DNA of 27,510 nucleotides from Nitratidesulfovibrio sp044433065 (GCA_044433065.1 JAWXUA010000020.1:1-27510), one strand, 5' to 3'. Counted from the first letter of the stretch, positions 13,214 through 21,697 are shown. The notes: generated by a model from the sequence alone, not told the origin. A program made the numbers and translations.

Positions 13214-15640
13214 ATGCTTCTAAGTCTCAAATGGTTACGCGAATTTGTGCCTTTTGAAGGTACTGCCGCAGAGCTAGGTGATAAATTAACCATGCTTGGT
13301 CTTGAGCTTGAGGAGATTATTCACCCATTCAAGGGCATCGAGCCTATTGTTGTTGGCCGCGTTTTGACATGCGAGCCACACCCAGAATCCGACCACCTTT
13401 CTGTCTGCACAGTGGACGTCAATCAAGGTGAGCCCCTGAATATCGTATGCGGTGCGCCCAACGTGCGCGCTGGCATCTTGGTTCCTGTGGTCCTCGTGGG
13501 CACCACTATGCCTAACGGTATGGTCATCAAAAAGACCAAATTGCGCGGCTTTCCATCCCACGGTATGATTTGCTCTGAGCGTGAACTTGGCCTTGGCGAA
13601 GACCACGATGGCATCATGATTTTGCCCGAGACCTTCACCCTTGGCGCCAAGCTCGTTGACGAGTTGGACCTCGACATGGAAGTCTGCGACATCGCTATCA
13701 CGCCAAACCGCGCCGACTGCTTGTCCGTGCTCGGTCTTGCTCGCGAAGTGGCCATGGCCTTCAATTTGCCTCTGACCTTGCCTGAGCTCAAGCTCAACGA
13801 AATCGGTGAAGATGCTTCTGGTGTCATGGCTATCAATATTCCAGACCCAGAACTCTGCCCAGTCTTCCAAGGTCGCGTCCTTGAAGGTGCTACCGTTGCT
13901 AAAAGCCCAGCTTGGCTCCGCTACCGCCTCATCGCCATTGGCCTGCGTCCGATTTCCAATCTCGTTGACGTGACCAACTATATATTGATGGAACTTGGTC
14001 AGCCGCTCCACGCCTATGACCTCGACACCCTCAAATCTGGTCAAATCACTGTGTCCTGCGCCGCAGAAGGTGAGAAAATCACAACTCTCGACGGCAACGA
14101 ACGCATCCTGAAGACGTCCGACCTGCTCATCCGTGATGGCGAACATGGCATTGGCCTTGCTGGCGTCATGGGTGGTCTTGAAACGGAAATTTCCGATGCA
14201 AGTAAGCGCGTTTTCCTTGAAAGCGCAGTCTTCCGCCCAGGTACCATCCGCAAGACAGCACGTCGCCTCGGCCTGTCCAGCGACGCGTCCTACCGCTTCG
14301 AGCGTGGCGTTGACCAAGTCATGTCCCGCTTTGCTTTGGACCGTGCTGCTCAGCTCATGTGCGATTACGCCGGTGCAACTGTGCGTCCTAACATTTGCGT
14401 TGCTGAACCAAAGTCTTGGGTAGCCCCAGTCTTGACCTTCCGCATTGCGCGCGCTGAATCCTTGCTTGGCATCGAGCTCGACGCAGCATTCTGCCATGAC
14501 ACCTTGACCAAGCTTGGTTGCACCATCGATGATACCGACGCATCCTCTTGGAAAGTCCTTGCCCCTAGCCACCGTAGCGACTTCGAGCGCGAGGCTGACC
14601 TCATCGAAGAAATCGCCCGTGTGCGCGGCATGGACACTATTCCACCAGTCTTGCCAAAAGTCATGCGTCCTCTCGATCGCGCTGGAGCGCCAGAATCTGA
14701 ATTCACCTTCAATCTGCGCATCAAGCATTGGGGTGCTGGTCTTGGCCTCAACGAAGCCATCAACTACAGCTTCGTAGGCCAAAAAGACCTCGACCATCTC
14801 CATTTGCCAGAAGACGGACGTATTGCTATCATGAATCCGTTGACGGCTGAGCAGAATGTTTTGCGTACTGAGCTAGCCCCAGGCTTGCTCAACAATCTGC
14901 GCCAGAACATCGCTCAAGGCAATAACGGTCTGCGTATCTTTGAAGTGGCCCACATCTTTGATGCCAAGCCTCTCAATGAAGATGGTACCGAAGCTGACAT
15001 CCCAGCTCGCGAACGCAATCGCCTTGGCATGCTCATGTACGGTGCGCTCAACGATGCAGCATGGCCTCACCATGAAGCTGATGCTGAATACGTCGATCTC
15101 AAAGGTGTCATCGAGCACCTGTTCCAGCACCTGCACCTCGGCACTGCTGAATACAGCCTCGAAGATGCCCATCCATTCCTTTTGCCATGCGTTGCCATCA
15201 CGCTCAAGGGCCAAAAGGTTGGTGTTCTCGGTCGCGTAAAGCCTGAGCTCGCTGATGCCTACCATGCTCGCAAGGACGTTTGGCTTGCCGACGTTGACCT
15301 TGATATTCTCAAGGATATGCATCACCAAACTTCCATTGCTTTCAAGGGCTTGCAAGTGTACCCACCAGTGCGCCGCGACATTACCTTGATTGCAGAGTCC
15401 ACGCTCAAAGTTGGCGATGTTATCAGCATGGTCCAAAGCCTAGTGAAGCCGCTTAAGCTTTCACTCCTCGAAGATATCACGCTTATTGACATTTTCGCCC
15501 CAGCAGATAAAGCTGAGCGGAACCTGACATACCGCATGACCTTCCGCCACCCAAGCCGTACCCTCAAGGACGCTGAAGTGGATAAAGAACGTAACAAAAT
15601 CGCCAACGCTTTGGTCGACAAGTTGCCTGTTCGTATGTAA
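13214..15640 (+). CDS. pheT: Phenylalanyl-tRNA synthetase beta subunit
   Basis: An 808-residue beta subunit, normal for the long bacterial form. It starts MLLSLKWLREFVP. The domain order is as expected: EMAP/tRNA-binding OB fold (about 40-150, with VCGAPNVRAG), the B3/B4 editing domain (about 210-390, with VDVTNYILMELGQPLHAYD and the SDASYRFERGVD segment), B5 (about 410-480), a core-like domain (about 490-690) and the C-terminal FDX-ACB anticodon fold (about 715-805, with YPPVRRDITLI and TYRMTFRHPSRTL). GGGAG precedes the ATG. The editing module hydrolyses Tyr-tRNA-Phe. The stop is followed by a G-run hairpin. Confidence 0.97.
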   Translation: MLLSLKWLREFVPFEGTAAELGDKLTMLGLELEEIIHPFKGIEPIVVGRVLTCEPHPESDHLSVCTVDVNQGEPLNIVCGAPNVRAGILVPVVLVGTTMPNGMVIKKTKLRGFPSHGMICSERELGLGEDHDGIMILPETFTLGAKLVDELDLDMEVCDIAITPNRADCLSVLGLAREVAMAFNLPLTLPELKLNEIGEDASGVMAINIPDPELCPVFQGRVLEGATVAKSPAWLRYRLIAIGLRPISNLVDVTNYILMELGQPLHAYDLDTLKSGQITVSCAAEGEKITTLDGNERILKTSDLLIRDGEHGIGLAGVMGGLETEISDASKRVFLESAVFRPGTIRKTARRLGLSSDASYRFERGVDQVMSRFALDRAAQLMCDYAGATVRPNICVAEPKSWVAPVLTFRIARAESLLGIELDAAFCHDTLTKLGCTIDDTDASSWKVLAPSHRSDFEREADLIEEIARVRGMDTIPPVLPKVMRPLDRAGAPESEFTFNLRIKHWGAGLGLNEAINYSFVGQKDLDHLHLPEDGRIAIMNPLTAEQNVLRTELAPGLLNNLRQNIAQGNNGLRIFEVAHIFDAKPLNEDGTEADIPARERNRLGMLMYGALNDAAWPHHEADAEYVDLKGVIEHLFQHLHLGTAEYSLEDAHPFLLPCVAITLKGQKVGVLGRVKPELADAYHARKDVWLADVDLDILKDMHHQTSIAFKGLQVYPPVRRDITLIAESTLKVGDVISMVQSLVKPLKLSLLEDITLIDIFAPADKAERNLTYRMTFRHPSRTLKDAEVDKERNKIANALVDKLPVRM

Positions 15641-15650
15641 TTGAGATTAA

Positions 15651-15694
15651 CTGGGGGAAGGGAAAACTTTCTGAAACAAGTTTTCCCTTCCCAG
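15651..15694 (+). repeat. G-run hairpin after pheT
   Basis: CTGGG...AAGGGAAAACTT pairs with AAGTTTTCCCTTCCCAG around a short loop. It lacks a T-tract. It begins 11 bases after the pheT stop and is preceded by TTAACT, as the hairpin after rpe is preceded by GTAACT; the two look like members of one repeat family. Confidence 0.6.
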
Positions 15695-15709
15695 CGTTGC
15701 TCTCTGCAT

Positions 15710-15758
15710 CCGTAAGGCTCGAAGACTCGCCTAACGGCTGTCCTTCGGACCCTTCGGG
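15710..15758 (+). repeat. Chain of short hairpins with UUCG loops
   Basis: CCGTAAGGC (15710-15718) pairs with GCCTAACGG (15729-15737) with one mismatch. GTCC-TTCG-GAC and CCC-TTCG-GGG-type hairpins follow back to back (15740-15758). Together with the G-run hairpin before and the C-run repeat after, this makes a compact multi-hairpin array. Confidence 0.5.
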
Positions 15759-15766
15759 CAGGCCAG

Positions 15767-15806
15767 CCCCCCCATCCCTTTCAAAGACTTTTATTTGCGT
15801 AGGAAG
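15767..15806 (+). repeat. C-run / TTTTATTTG dispersed repeat, copy 3
   Basis: CCCCCCCATCCCTTTC, then AAAGACTTTTATTTGCG and AGGAAG. It has the same arrangement as copies at 1-40 and 7650-7692. The remaining bases up to the MerR gene (15807-16003) show no ORF or clear structure. Confidence 0.6.
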
Positions 15807-16003
15807 TTTAAGGCGTTGCATGGAAGTTCGCGGCGCATGGGGGGGTAGGGTGACTGGTGAAGTTCGTCGTGGCCGTGTACGGTGTCCGTTGGACATAATG
15901 CGTATGGCTCCGACTGAGGCTTTGTCGTTGAATACTTGGAGTTTTTTGGAAAATTTATTGTAAAAGGCGTTATTCTCTCACGATATTTCTTAAGGGAGAG
16001 TCC

Positions 16004-16492
16004 ATGGCTGAAAAGTTATACCGCATTGGTGAAGCGGCCAAGTTGCTTGATGTAAAAACGTCCGTACTCCGTTTTTGGGAGGACTGCTTTACAGAACTTG
16101 CGCCTGTTCGTACAGAAAAAGGTCAGCGTCTCTATCGAGAAAGCGACATTGCGGTATTGCGTCAAATTCAGCACTTGCTTTACGAACGTGGCCTCACCAT
16201 CGAAGGCGCACGACGCGCTCTGTCGCTCGAAGATATAACTACAGCCACAGAACAAGCCTCGCTCTTCAATCTTTTACCCCATGGCTCTAAAATCATCACG
16301 TCCGTGCCCTCTCGCGAACTTTGTGATGCCATGCCCGTAAAAGCCCATCAAGAATACGCCCAAGCCCATGATATGCCATATCATGCAGAAATTTCAGAAC
16401 AAAACCCCGTTGTTGCCACAGCTTGTGTTGATGACGGGGTTTTATGCGCCATTACCGCTGAATTGCAACGCTTGCGTGACATGCTCACCTAG
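16004..16492 (+). CDS. MerR-family transcriptional regulator
   Basis: A 162-residue DNA-binding protein. The MerR winged helix-turn-helix is at residues about 5-75: YRIGEAAKLLDVKTSVLRFWE, then EKGQRLYRESDIAVLRQI. A short LLYERGLTIEGARRAL helix follows. The rest (about 85-150) is low in recognisable motifs and has a few Cys and His residues that are not arranged as a typical metal site; the end (ITAELQRLRDML) looks like a helix for dimerisation. GGGAG precedes the ATG. It stands between pheT and rpe in the same direction, an order I believe is common in Desulfovibrionaceae, but the ligand and targets are unknown. Confidence 0.88.
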   Translation: MAEKLYRIGEAAKLLDVKTSVLRFWEDCFTELAPVRTEKGQRLYRESDIAVLRQIQHLLYERGLTIEGARRALSLEDITTATEQASLFNLLPHGSKIITSVPSRELCDAMPVKAHQEYAQAHDMPYHAEISEQNPVVATACVDDGVLCAITAELQRLRDMLT

Positions 16493-16577
16493 CGTAAGAA
16501 GAGCCAGCGCAAAACGCACTCTATTTTCATCTTGTTTTATCACGTCGTAACCACACGCCATAAATAGAAGAGGACGT

Positions 16578-17228
16578 ATGATACTCTCTCCATCGCTTTT
16601 GTCATCTGATTTCGGCCGCTTGACCGAAGAACTCGCTGCCCTTGAAGATGCCGGCATCAAATGGGTTCACTGGGATGTCATGGACGGTAATTTCGTCCCA
16701 AATATCACCTACGGTCAGCCCATCATCAAATCACTACGCAAAAAATCGTCTCTCTTTTTCGACGTGCACCTCATGATCGAAAAGCCTGAACGCTATCTTG
16801 CCGACTTCGTTGACGCAGGAGCTGACCTCATCGTCGTCCACGCCGAAGCCTCAATCCATCTACAACGCACCCTCGCTGAAATCCGTCGACTCGGCTGTAA
16901 AGCCGGTGTGGCCCTTAATCCCCACACCCCTCTCTCAGTCCTCGATTACGTACTGCCAGATACGGACCTTGTCCTCATCATGAGCGTCAATCCTGGTTTT
17001 GGTGGACAAAAGTTCTTGCCTGCTACCTATGATAAAGTTAAAGCTCTTCGTGCCATGATTACAACTCAAGGCACCAACACCCTCATCGAAATCGATGGCG
17101 GTGTGACCCCAGATAATACAGCAGACCTCGTCGCCGCTGGCGCAGATGTTCTCGTATCCGGTTCGGCCTTCTTTAATTTCCCACCATACGCAGAACGCTT
17201 AGCCACATTTGAGGCTGCTTTAGTTTGA
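16578..17228 (+). CDS. rpe: Ribulose-phosphate 3-epimerase
   Basis: A 216-residue TIM-barrel enzyme interconverting ribulose 5-phosphate and xylulose 5-phosphate in the pentose phosphate pathway. Signatures: SPSLLSSDF at the start, HWDVMDGNFVPNITYG (about 31-46) with the metal/catalytic His-Asp pair, FDVHLMIEKPERY (about 61-73), MSVNPGFGGQKF (about 138-149) and the phosphate-binding EIDGGV and LVSGSAFF segments. The length is normal. GAGG lies near the ATG at 16578. It sits 85 bases after the MerR gene and 78 bases before tkt, which uses its product, so a metabolic unit is likely even though a hairpin separates rpe and tkt. Confidence 0.96.
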   Translation: MILSPSLLSSDFGRLTEELAALEDAGIKWVHWDVMDGNFVPNITYGQPIIKSLRKKSSLFFDVHLMIEKPERYLADFVDAGADLIVVHAEASIHLQRTLAEIRRLGCKAGVALNPHTPLSVLDYVLPDTDLVLIMSVNPGFGGQKFLPATYDKVKALRAMITTQGTNTLIEIDGGVTPDNTADLVAAGADVLVSGSAFFNFPPYAERLATFEAALV

Positions 17229-17236
17229 TAGTAACT

Positions 17237-17276
17237 GGGGGGAAGGGGAAGCTTTTTTAAAAGTTTCCCCTCCCCC
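17237..17276 (+). repeat. G-run hairpin between rpe and tkt
   Basis: GGGGGGAAGGGGAA and TTTCCCCTCCCCC form a long imperfect stem with an A/T-rich loop. There is no T-tract after it. It belongs with the hairpins at 7694-7745 and 15651-15694. It may limit read-through from rpe into tkt. Confidence 0.6.
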
Positions 17277-17306
17277 ACATATCCACCAAGCCCTTCGGAG
17301 AAAAAA

Positions 17307-19313
17307 ATGCCTACACATAAGCAACTTGCCAATGCTATTCGAGTTATAGCCATGGACGCCATTGAGAAGGCGAAGTCTGGTCACCCTGGTGCACCTATGG
17401 GCATGGCTGACATGGCTGAAGTTTTGTGGACTGGTCCATTCAAGCATAACCCAGCTAATCCTGCTTGGGTAAATCGTGACCGCTTTGTCTTGTCCAATGG
17501 TCATGGCTCTATGCTCATGTATGCATTGTTGCACTTGACGGGCTATGACTTGAGCATGGATGACATCCGCGACTTCCGTCAGTTTGGCTCCAGAACACCG
17601 GGTCACCCAGAATATGGCATGACGGCTGGCGTTGAAACCACGACGGGCCCACTTGGTCAGGGCATTGCCACAGCTGTGGGCATGGCCATGGCTGAAAAGA
17701 TGCTTGGTGCGCAGTTTAATCGCGAAGGCCATAGCATCATTGACCACCATACCTATGTCTTTCTTGGCGACGGCTGTATGATGGAAGGTATCTCCCATGA
17801 AGCCTGCTCCTTGGCTGGCACCTTGGGCCTTGGCAAATTGATTGCATTCTATGATGACAATGATATTTCCATTGATGGCCACGTGAAGGGCTGGTTTGCT
17901 GACGATACACCAGCACGCTTTGCTTCCTATGGCTGGCATGTTGTGGCTGGCGTTGATGGCCACGATGCAGAAGCCATTGCAAAGGCTTTGGAAGAAGCTC
18001 GCGCTGCAAGTGATAAGCCATCCATGATTTGCTGTAAGACGGTCATTGGTAAGGGCGCACCTACTAAGGCTGGTAGCCATAAGTGCCACGGTTCTCCTCT
18101 TGGCGCAGACGAAATTGCCGCTGCTAAGGCTGATATGGGCTGGACGGCTGAACCATTTACGGTACCAACGGACATTAAGGCCGCTTGGGATTGCCGCATG
18201 AAGGGTTCTGCTTTGGAAGCTGAGTGGAACTTTGAATACCACAAGTACAAGAATGCGTACCCAGAATTGGCCGCTGAACTTGAACGTCGTCTTGCCGGTG
18301 ACTTGCCAAGCGATTGGCAGGAAAATGTGGCCAAGTTGATGCTTGATACTGATGCTGCTGAAGAAAAGCTTGCGACCCGTATTTCTGCACGCAATGCCTT
18401 GCAGGGTATCGCGCCTATGTTGCCTGAGCTTATGGGCGGTTCTGCGGACCTCACAGGTTCTGTGGGCACGTGGCATAGCGGCTCTACGCAAATGAACAGC
18501 GACAAGGGCTTTGACTGGGCCGCCAATTATATTTCCTATGGTGTGCGTGAATTTGCCATGGGGGCCATCATGAACGGTATGGCCTTGTACGGCGGATTTA
18601 TTCCGTATGCTGGTACCTTCTTGATTTTCTCCGACTATGCCAAGAATGCCATCCGCTTGTCTGCGTTGATGAAGCAACGTGTCATTTGGGTACTGACCCA
18701 CGACTCTATTGGTGTTGGCGAAGACGGCCCAACCCACCAGCCTGTAGAACAGCTTGGCGGCTTGCGCCTCATTCCTAATGTGCAAGTATGGCGTCCATGT
18801 GACACTGTGGAAAGCGTTGCTGCATGGCAGAGTGCTGTGGAAACCAACGACGCGCCTACGTGCCTTTCTTTGACGCGCCAAGGCTTGCCACATATCCACC
18901 GCAATGCTGCGCAGATTAAGGCAATCAGCCGTGGTGGCTATGTCATTCGTGATTGCGAAGGGACCCCAAGCGCCATCATCATGGCATCTGGTTCGGAAGT
19001 GCATCTTGCTGTGGAAGCGGCCGCTGAGCTTGAGCTTAAGGGCCATGCTGTACGCGTTGTATCCATGCCATCGAGCACCAAGTTTGATCAGCAGGATGCC
19101 GCATACCGTGAAAGCGTTTTGCCATCTGCTGTGCGTGTGCGCGTTGCTGTGGAAGCTGCTGCATCTGATGCATGGTGGAAGTATGTGGGCCTTGATGGCA
19201 AGGTTGTGGGCATGACGACCTTCGGTGAGTCTGCACCAGGCAATGTCTTGTTTGAGCACTTTGGCTTCACCGTTGAAAACGTTGTGGAAGTCGCAGAAAG
19301 CTTGCTCGCATAG
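17307..19313 (+). CDS. tkt: Transketolase
   Basis: A 668-residue thiamine-diphosphate enzyme transferring two-carbon units between sugar phosphates. N-terminal domain: KAKSGHPGAPMGMADMAEVLW (about 17-38), DRFVLSNGHGSMLMYALLHL (about 58-77), and the ThDP/Mg motif GDGCMMEGISHEA with LIAFYDDNDISIDG (about 154-195). The pyrimidine domain has SADLTGS and the conserved YGVREFAMGAIMNG (glutamate activating ThDP, about 412-425), with HDSIGVGEDGPTHQP further on. The C-terminal domain has VVSMPSSTKFDQQ. GGAG lies seven bases before the ATG. A clear terminator follows at 19337-19373. It works with Rpe upstream and Pgk downstream in the carbon metabolism block. Confidence 0.97.
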   Translation: MPTHKQLANAIRVIAMDAIEKAKSGHPGAPMGMADMAEVLWTGPFKHNPANPAWVNRDRFVLSNGHGSMLMYALLHLTGYDLSMDDIRDFRQFGSRTPGHPEYGMTAGVETTTGPLGQGIATAVGMAMAEKMLGAQFNREGHSIIDHHTYVFLGDGCMMEGISHEACSLAGTLGLGKLIAFYDDNDISIDGHVKGWFADDTPARFASYGWHVVAGVDGHDAEAIAKALEEARAASDKPSMICCKTVIGKGAPTKAGSHKCHGSPLGADEIAAAKADMGWTAEPFTVPTDIKAAWDCRMKGSALEAEWNFEYHKYKNAYPELAAELERRLAGDLPSDWQENVAKLMLDTDAAEEKLATRISARNALQGIAPMLPELMGGSADLTGSVGTWHSGSTQMNSDKGFDWAANYISYGVREFAMGAIMNGMALYGGFIPYAGTFLIFSDYAKNAIRLSALMKQRVIWVLTHDSIGVGEDGPTHQPVEQLGGLRLIPNVQVWRPCDTVESVAAWQSAVETNDAPTCLSLTRQGLPHIHRNAAQIKAISRGGYVIRDCEGTPSAIIMASGSEVHLAVEAAAELELKGHAVRVVSMPSSTKFDQQDAAYRESVLPSAVRVRVAVEAAASDAWWKYVGLDGKVVGMTTFGESAPGNVLFEHFGFTVENVVEVAESLLA

Positions 19314-19336
19314 TATTTGTTGAAAATATAGAGAGT

Positions 19337-19373
19337 AGCGCGGATATGTCGTTTGGCATGTCCGCGCTGTTTT
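19337..19373 (+). terminator. Terminator of tkt
   Basis: AGCGCGGA pairs perfectly with TCCGCGCT, extended inside by ATG/CAT, and is followed by GTTTTGT. It starts 24 bases after the tkt stop. Confidence 0.75.
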
Positions 19374-19437
19374 GTGTGGCACGGTGATAAATACCTTTCT
19401 TTTAGGTAATATACTGGGAGCTACGTCTCTGTGTATA

Positions 19438-19747
19438 TAGCTCGAAGATGGATTGCCGTGACGCTTTGTAGGTACGAAAGTCACTGACTATTATTCGTGA
19501 GCGTTGCTCGTCGCAATGACTGGCCTCAGGGACGATACCCTTTATGATGCCATTCTTCGTAGCGAAAAGCAGGGATGGCCGGTCATGGTGGTGCATCTCT
19601 TTAATACCAGCCCACGTAGTCAAATAGTTTGGTATTCAGGAGAGAAACTATGGTCGTGAAGTCTGTCAGTGTGAGGAGCGAGGCCCGCGATGTACATTCA
19701 ACGACTGAAGTCCCTACCGAGAGACGTGGCAATCCATCTTCGAGCTA
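19438..19747. mobile_element. MITE/REP-like element with 20-bp terminal inverted repeats
   Basis: TAGCTCGAAGATGGATTGCC (19438-19457) is repeated exactly in inverted form at 19728-19747. Weaker similarity extends inward: both arms share TAGG-x-AC about 10 bases inside and TGAC about 65 bases inside. One arm read in frame gives RDVAIHLRATD, the peptide shadow of the widespread CEERSDVAIH-type intergenic repeat. No transposase ORF and no clear target duplication are visible. The whole tkt-pgk gap (563 bases) holds the tkt terminator, this element and the pgk promoter. Confidence 0.65.
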
Positions 19748-19809
19748 CAGACATGGTATGCGTCATGCGCCTTTCCACTAACTTTCCTAATTTCTCTCAC
19801 CCCAATTAT

Positions 19810-19838
19810 TTGCTCCGACGTATTTCTTATGCTATGAG
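19810..19838 (+). promoter_or_regulatory. Possible promoter of pgk
   Basis: TTGCTC (19810-19815), a 17-base spacer and TATGAG (19833-19838), with TG one base before the -10 (extended -10). It lies 38 bases before the pgk start. Confidence 0.4.
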
Positions 19839-19876
19839 CCACACACAAAACATAACGCCATTTGTGAGGAGTTTAT

Positions 19877-21046
19877 ATGACTATAATGAAAATGACCGAT
19901 ATTGATTTGAAGGGAAAGCGCGTCCTTATTCGTCAGGATTTGAACGTACCTATTAAGGATGGCCGTATCACGAGCACTAAGCGTATTATGGCTGCTGTAC
20001 CGACCATTAAAGCGGCATTGGATGCTGGTGCGCGCGTTATGATTATGTCGCACCTTGGGCGTCCCACAGAAGGCGAATATGACCCACAATTTTCCTTAGC
20101 TCCTGTGGCTGATGCCTTGTCCAAGGAATTGGGTAAGGTTGTGCCTTTGCTGAAGCAGTATATTGGCTTGCCCATTGAAGTGCCTGAAGGTGCCTGTGTT
20201 TTGTGCGAAAATGTTCGTTTTTTGAAGGGTGAGAAAAAGAACAATGAAGAGCTTGGCCGTGCCATGGCGAGCCTTTGTGATGTCTTTGTGATGGATGCTT
20301 TTGGCACAGCCCACAGAGCGCAAGCATCGACCCACGCTGTGGCCCAATTTGCCCCTATGGCATGCGCAGGGCTTTTGCTGGCTGCAGAGCTTGAGGCCTT
20401 AGAACGTGGCCTTAAAAGCCCTGCAAAGCCCATGGTGGCTATTATTGGCGGTTCTAAGGTGTCGACTAAATTGACGGTGCTGAAGAGTTTGTCGCAGAAG
20501 GTGGATCAGCTCATCGTTGGTGGCGGCATTGCCAATAATTTTATTAAGGCAGCAGGATATAATGTTGGTCGCTCGCTCTATGAGCCAGACCTTGTAGAAG
20601 AAGCTAAGGCTCTTATGGAAGCAGCTCGTGCTGCTGGTGGTGCTATTCCTGTGCCTGTGGATGTTGTTGTTGCAACGTCATTGACTGATGATGCTGTAGC
20701 TACAATAAAGCCTGTGACTGATGTAGCTGATGATGAAATGATTTTGGACATTGGACCTGCAACATCAGCTCTTTATGATGATATCTTAATCAAGGCTGGT
20801 ACCATTGTATGGAATGGCCCAGTGGGTGCTTTTGAGTGGGAGCAGTTTAGTGCTGGCACTAAGGCCCTCTGTCAATCTGTAGTAAACAGCTCCGCTTTCT
20901 CTATTGCAGGTGGCGGTGATACAGTAGCCGCAGTAGAAAAGTATGATGTAGTCGAAAAGGTCGGCTATATATCAACTGGTGGTGGTGCATTCTTAGAATT
21001 TCTTGAGGGAAAAACATTGCCTGCTGTGGCTATTTTAGAGGAATAA
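19877..21046 (+). CDS. pgk: Phosphoglycerate kinase
   Basis: A 389-residue glycolytic/gluconeogenic enzyme converting 1,3-bisphosphoglycerate and ADP to 3-phosphoglycerate and ATP. N-domain: KRVLIRQDLNVPIKDG (about 14-29), the substrate-binding MSHLGRP (about 56-62) and FLKGEKKNNEELG. The C-domain nucleotide site shows GGSKVSTKLTVL, VWNGPVGAFEW and AGGGDTVAAVEKY, then TGGGAFLEFLEGKTLP at the end. GAGGAG lies five bases before the first of three nearby methionines, so 19877 is preferred. It has its own promoter and terminator. Confidence 0.97.
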   Translation: MTIMKMTDIDLKGKRVLIRQDLNVPIKDGRITSTKRIMAAVPTIKAALDAGARVMIMSHLGRPTEGEYDPQFSLAPVADALSKELGKVVPLLKQYIGLPIEVPEGACVLCENVRFLKGEKKNNEELGRAMASLCDVFVMDAFGTAHRAQASTHAVAQFAPMACAGLLLAAELEALERGLKSPAKPMVAIIGGSKVSTKLTVLKSLSQKVDQLIVGGGIANNFIKAAGYNVGRSLYEPDLVEEAKALMEAARAAGGAIPVPVDVVVATSLTDDAVATIKPVTDVADDEMILDIGPATSALYDDILIKAGTIVWNGPVGAFEWEQFSAGTKALCQSVVNSSAFSIAGGGDTVAAVEKYDVVEKVGYISTGGGAFLEFLEGKTLPAVAILEE

Positions 21047-21070
21047 TTCACAATATAGATAGAAATTGAT

Positions 21071-21110
21071 AAAAAAATGATGCTTATCACATATAAGCAT
21101 CATTTTTTAT
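21071..21110 (+). terminator. Terminator of pgk
   Basis: AAAAAATGATGCTTAT pairs perfectly with ATAAGCATCATTTTTT around CACAT. The A/T runs make it symmetrical. Confidence 0.9.
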
Positions 21111-21256
21111 TTGAAACTTTGTATAAAACATTGTAAGATTTTTTTGTACATAAGAAAAACGGTGATAGAATATGGAGTTTTCTTTTGGTGTCTTATGAGA
21201 GTAAATTTGCTATCATCTTAAAATATAACACCATTATACCTGATTAAGGAGTTGTC

Positions 21257-21697
21257 ATGGATGTATATATGAAGGGTGCTCTTGAGATTGTAAAAGCTCA
21301 GGCACAAATCCGCGCAATGACGGAAGATGAACTGACCGCTATGGTTGGTAAAGTATATACTGCTATTGCCCAACTTTCAGGTCCTGCTGCAGTCGTTGCA
21401 GACGAAGAGGGTGCTGAAGCTCCTATTGCTTGCGTGTGCGAGGAAGCTATCCCCGAAGTTAGGGATGGTCGCTCTTCTATTAAAGAACGGTATATCACTT
21501 GCCTTGAATGCGGTAAAAAATGTAAATTTATTACACGTAAGCATTTGGCTATGCATGGACTTGACCCTGCTACATATCGTGCAAAGTGGGGCCTGAAGTC
21601 CAATCAAGCGTTGGTATGCAAAGGCTTACAGCGTGATCGCCGTAAGAAAATGCAAGATATGAAGCTTTGGGAAAAGAAGAATAAGCCAACGGAATAA
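21257..21697 (+). CDS. Ros/MucR-family zinc-finger transcriptional regulator
   Basis: A 146-residue regulator of the Ros/MucR family, whose alphaproteobacterial members control exopolysaccharide, motility and virulence genes. Residues 80-112 hold the prokaryotic zinc finger: CLEC (Cys82, Cys85), then KHLAMH (His96, His100), followed by the diagnostic GLDPATYRAKWGL. The N-terminal half (about 8-45) is the helical region used for oligomerisation in MucR; an acidic linker (about 48-72) has two extra Cys. The C-terminus is highly basic. AAGGAG lies six bases before the ATG. The AT-rich 210-base upstream region fits a binding target for MucR proteins, so autoregulation is plausible (inference). 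It stands alone between two strong terminators. Confidence 0.92.
   Translation: MDVYMKGALEIVKAQAQIRAMTEDELTAMVGKVYTAIAQLSGPAAVVADEEGAEAPIACVCEEAIPEVRDGRSSIKERYITCLECGKKCKFITRKHLAMHGLDPATYRAKWGLKSNQALVCKGLQRDRRKKMQDMKLWEKKNKPTE

Noticed and set aside
13286..14803. 505-codon open frame antisense to pheT
   Set aside because: Shadow of pheT caused by its codon use.
17220..19484. 754-codon open frame antisense to tkt
   Set aside because: It mirrors the transketolase coding frame, has no family-like sequence or ribosome site, and is explained by codon bias of the sense gene.
19402..19623. Minus-strand 73-codon ORF in the tkt-pgk gap
   Set aside because: It lies across the inverted-repeat element and shows only repeat-derived peptide; no ribosome site found.
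19690..19905. Plus-strand ORF with RDVAIHLRATD
   Set aside because: The peptide is the translation of a widespread intergenic repeat arm and the frame runs into pgk; treated as part of the repeat element.
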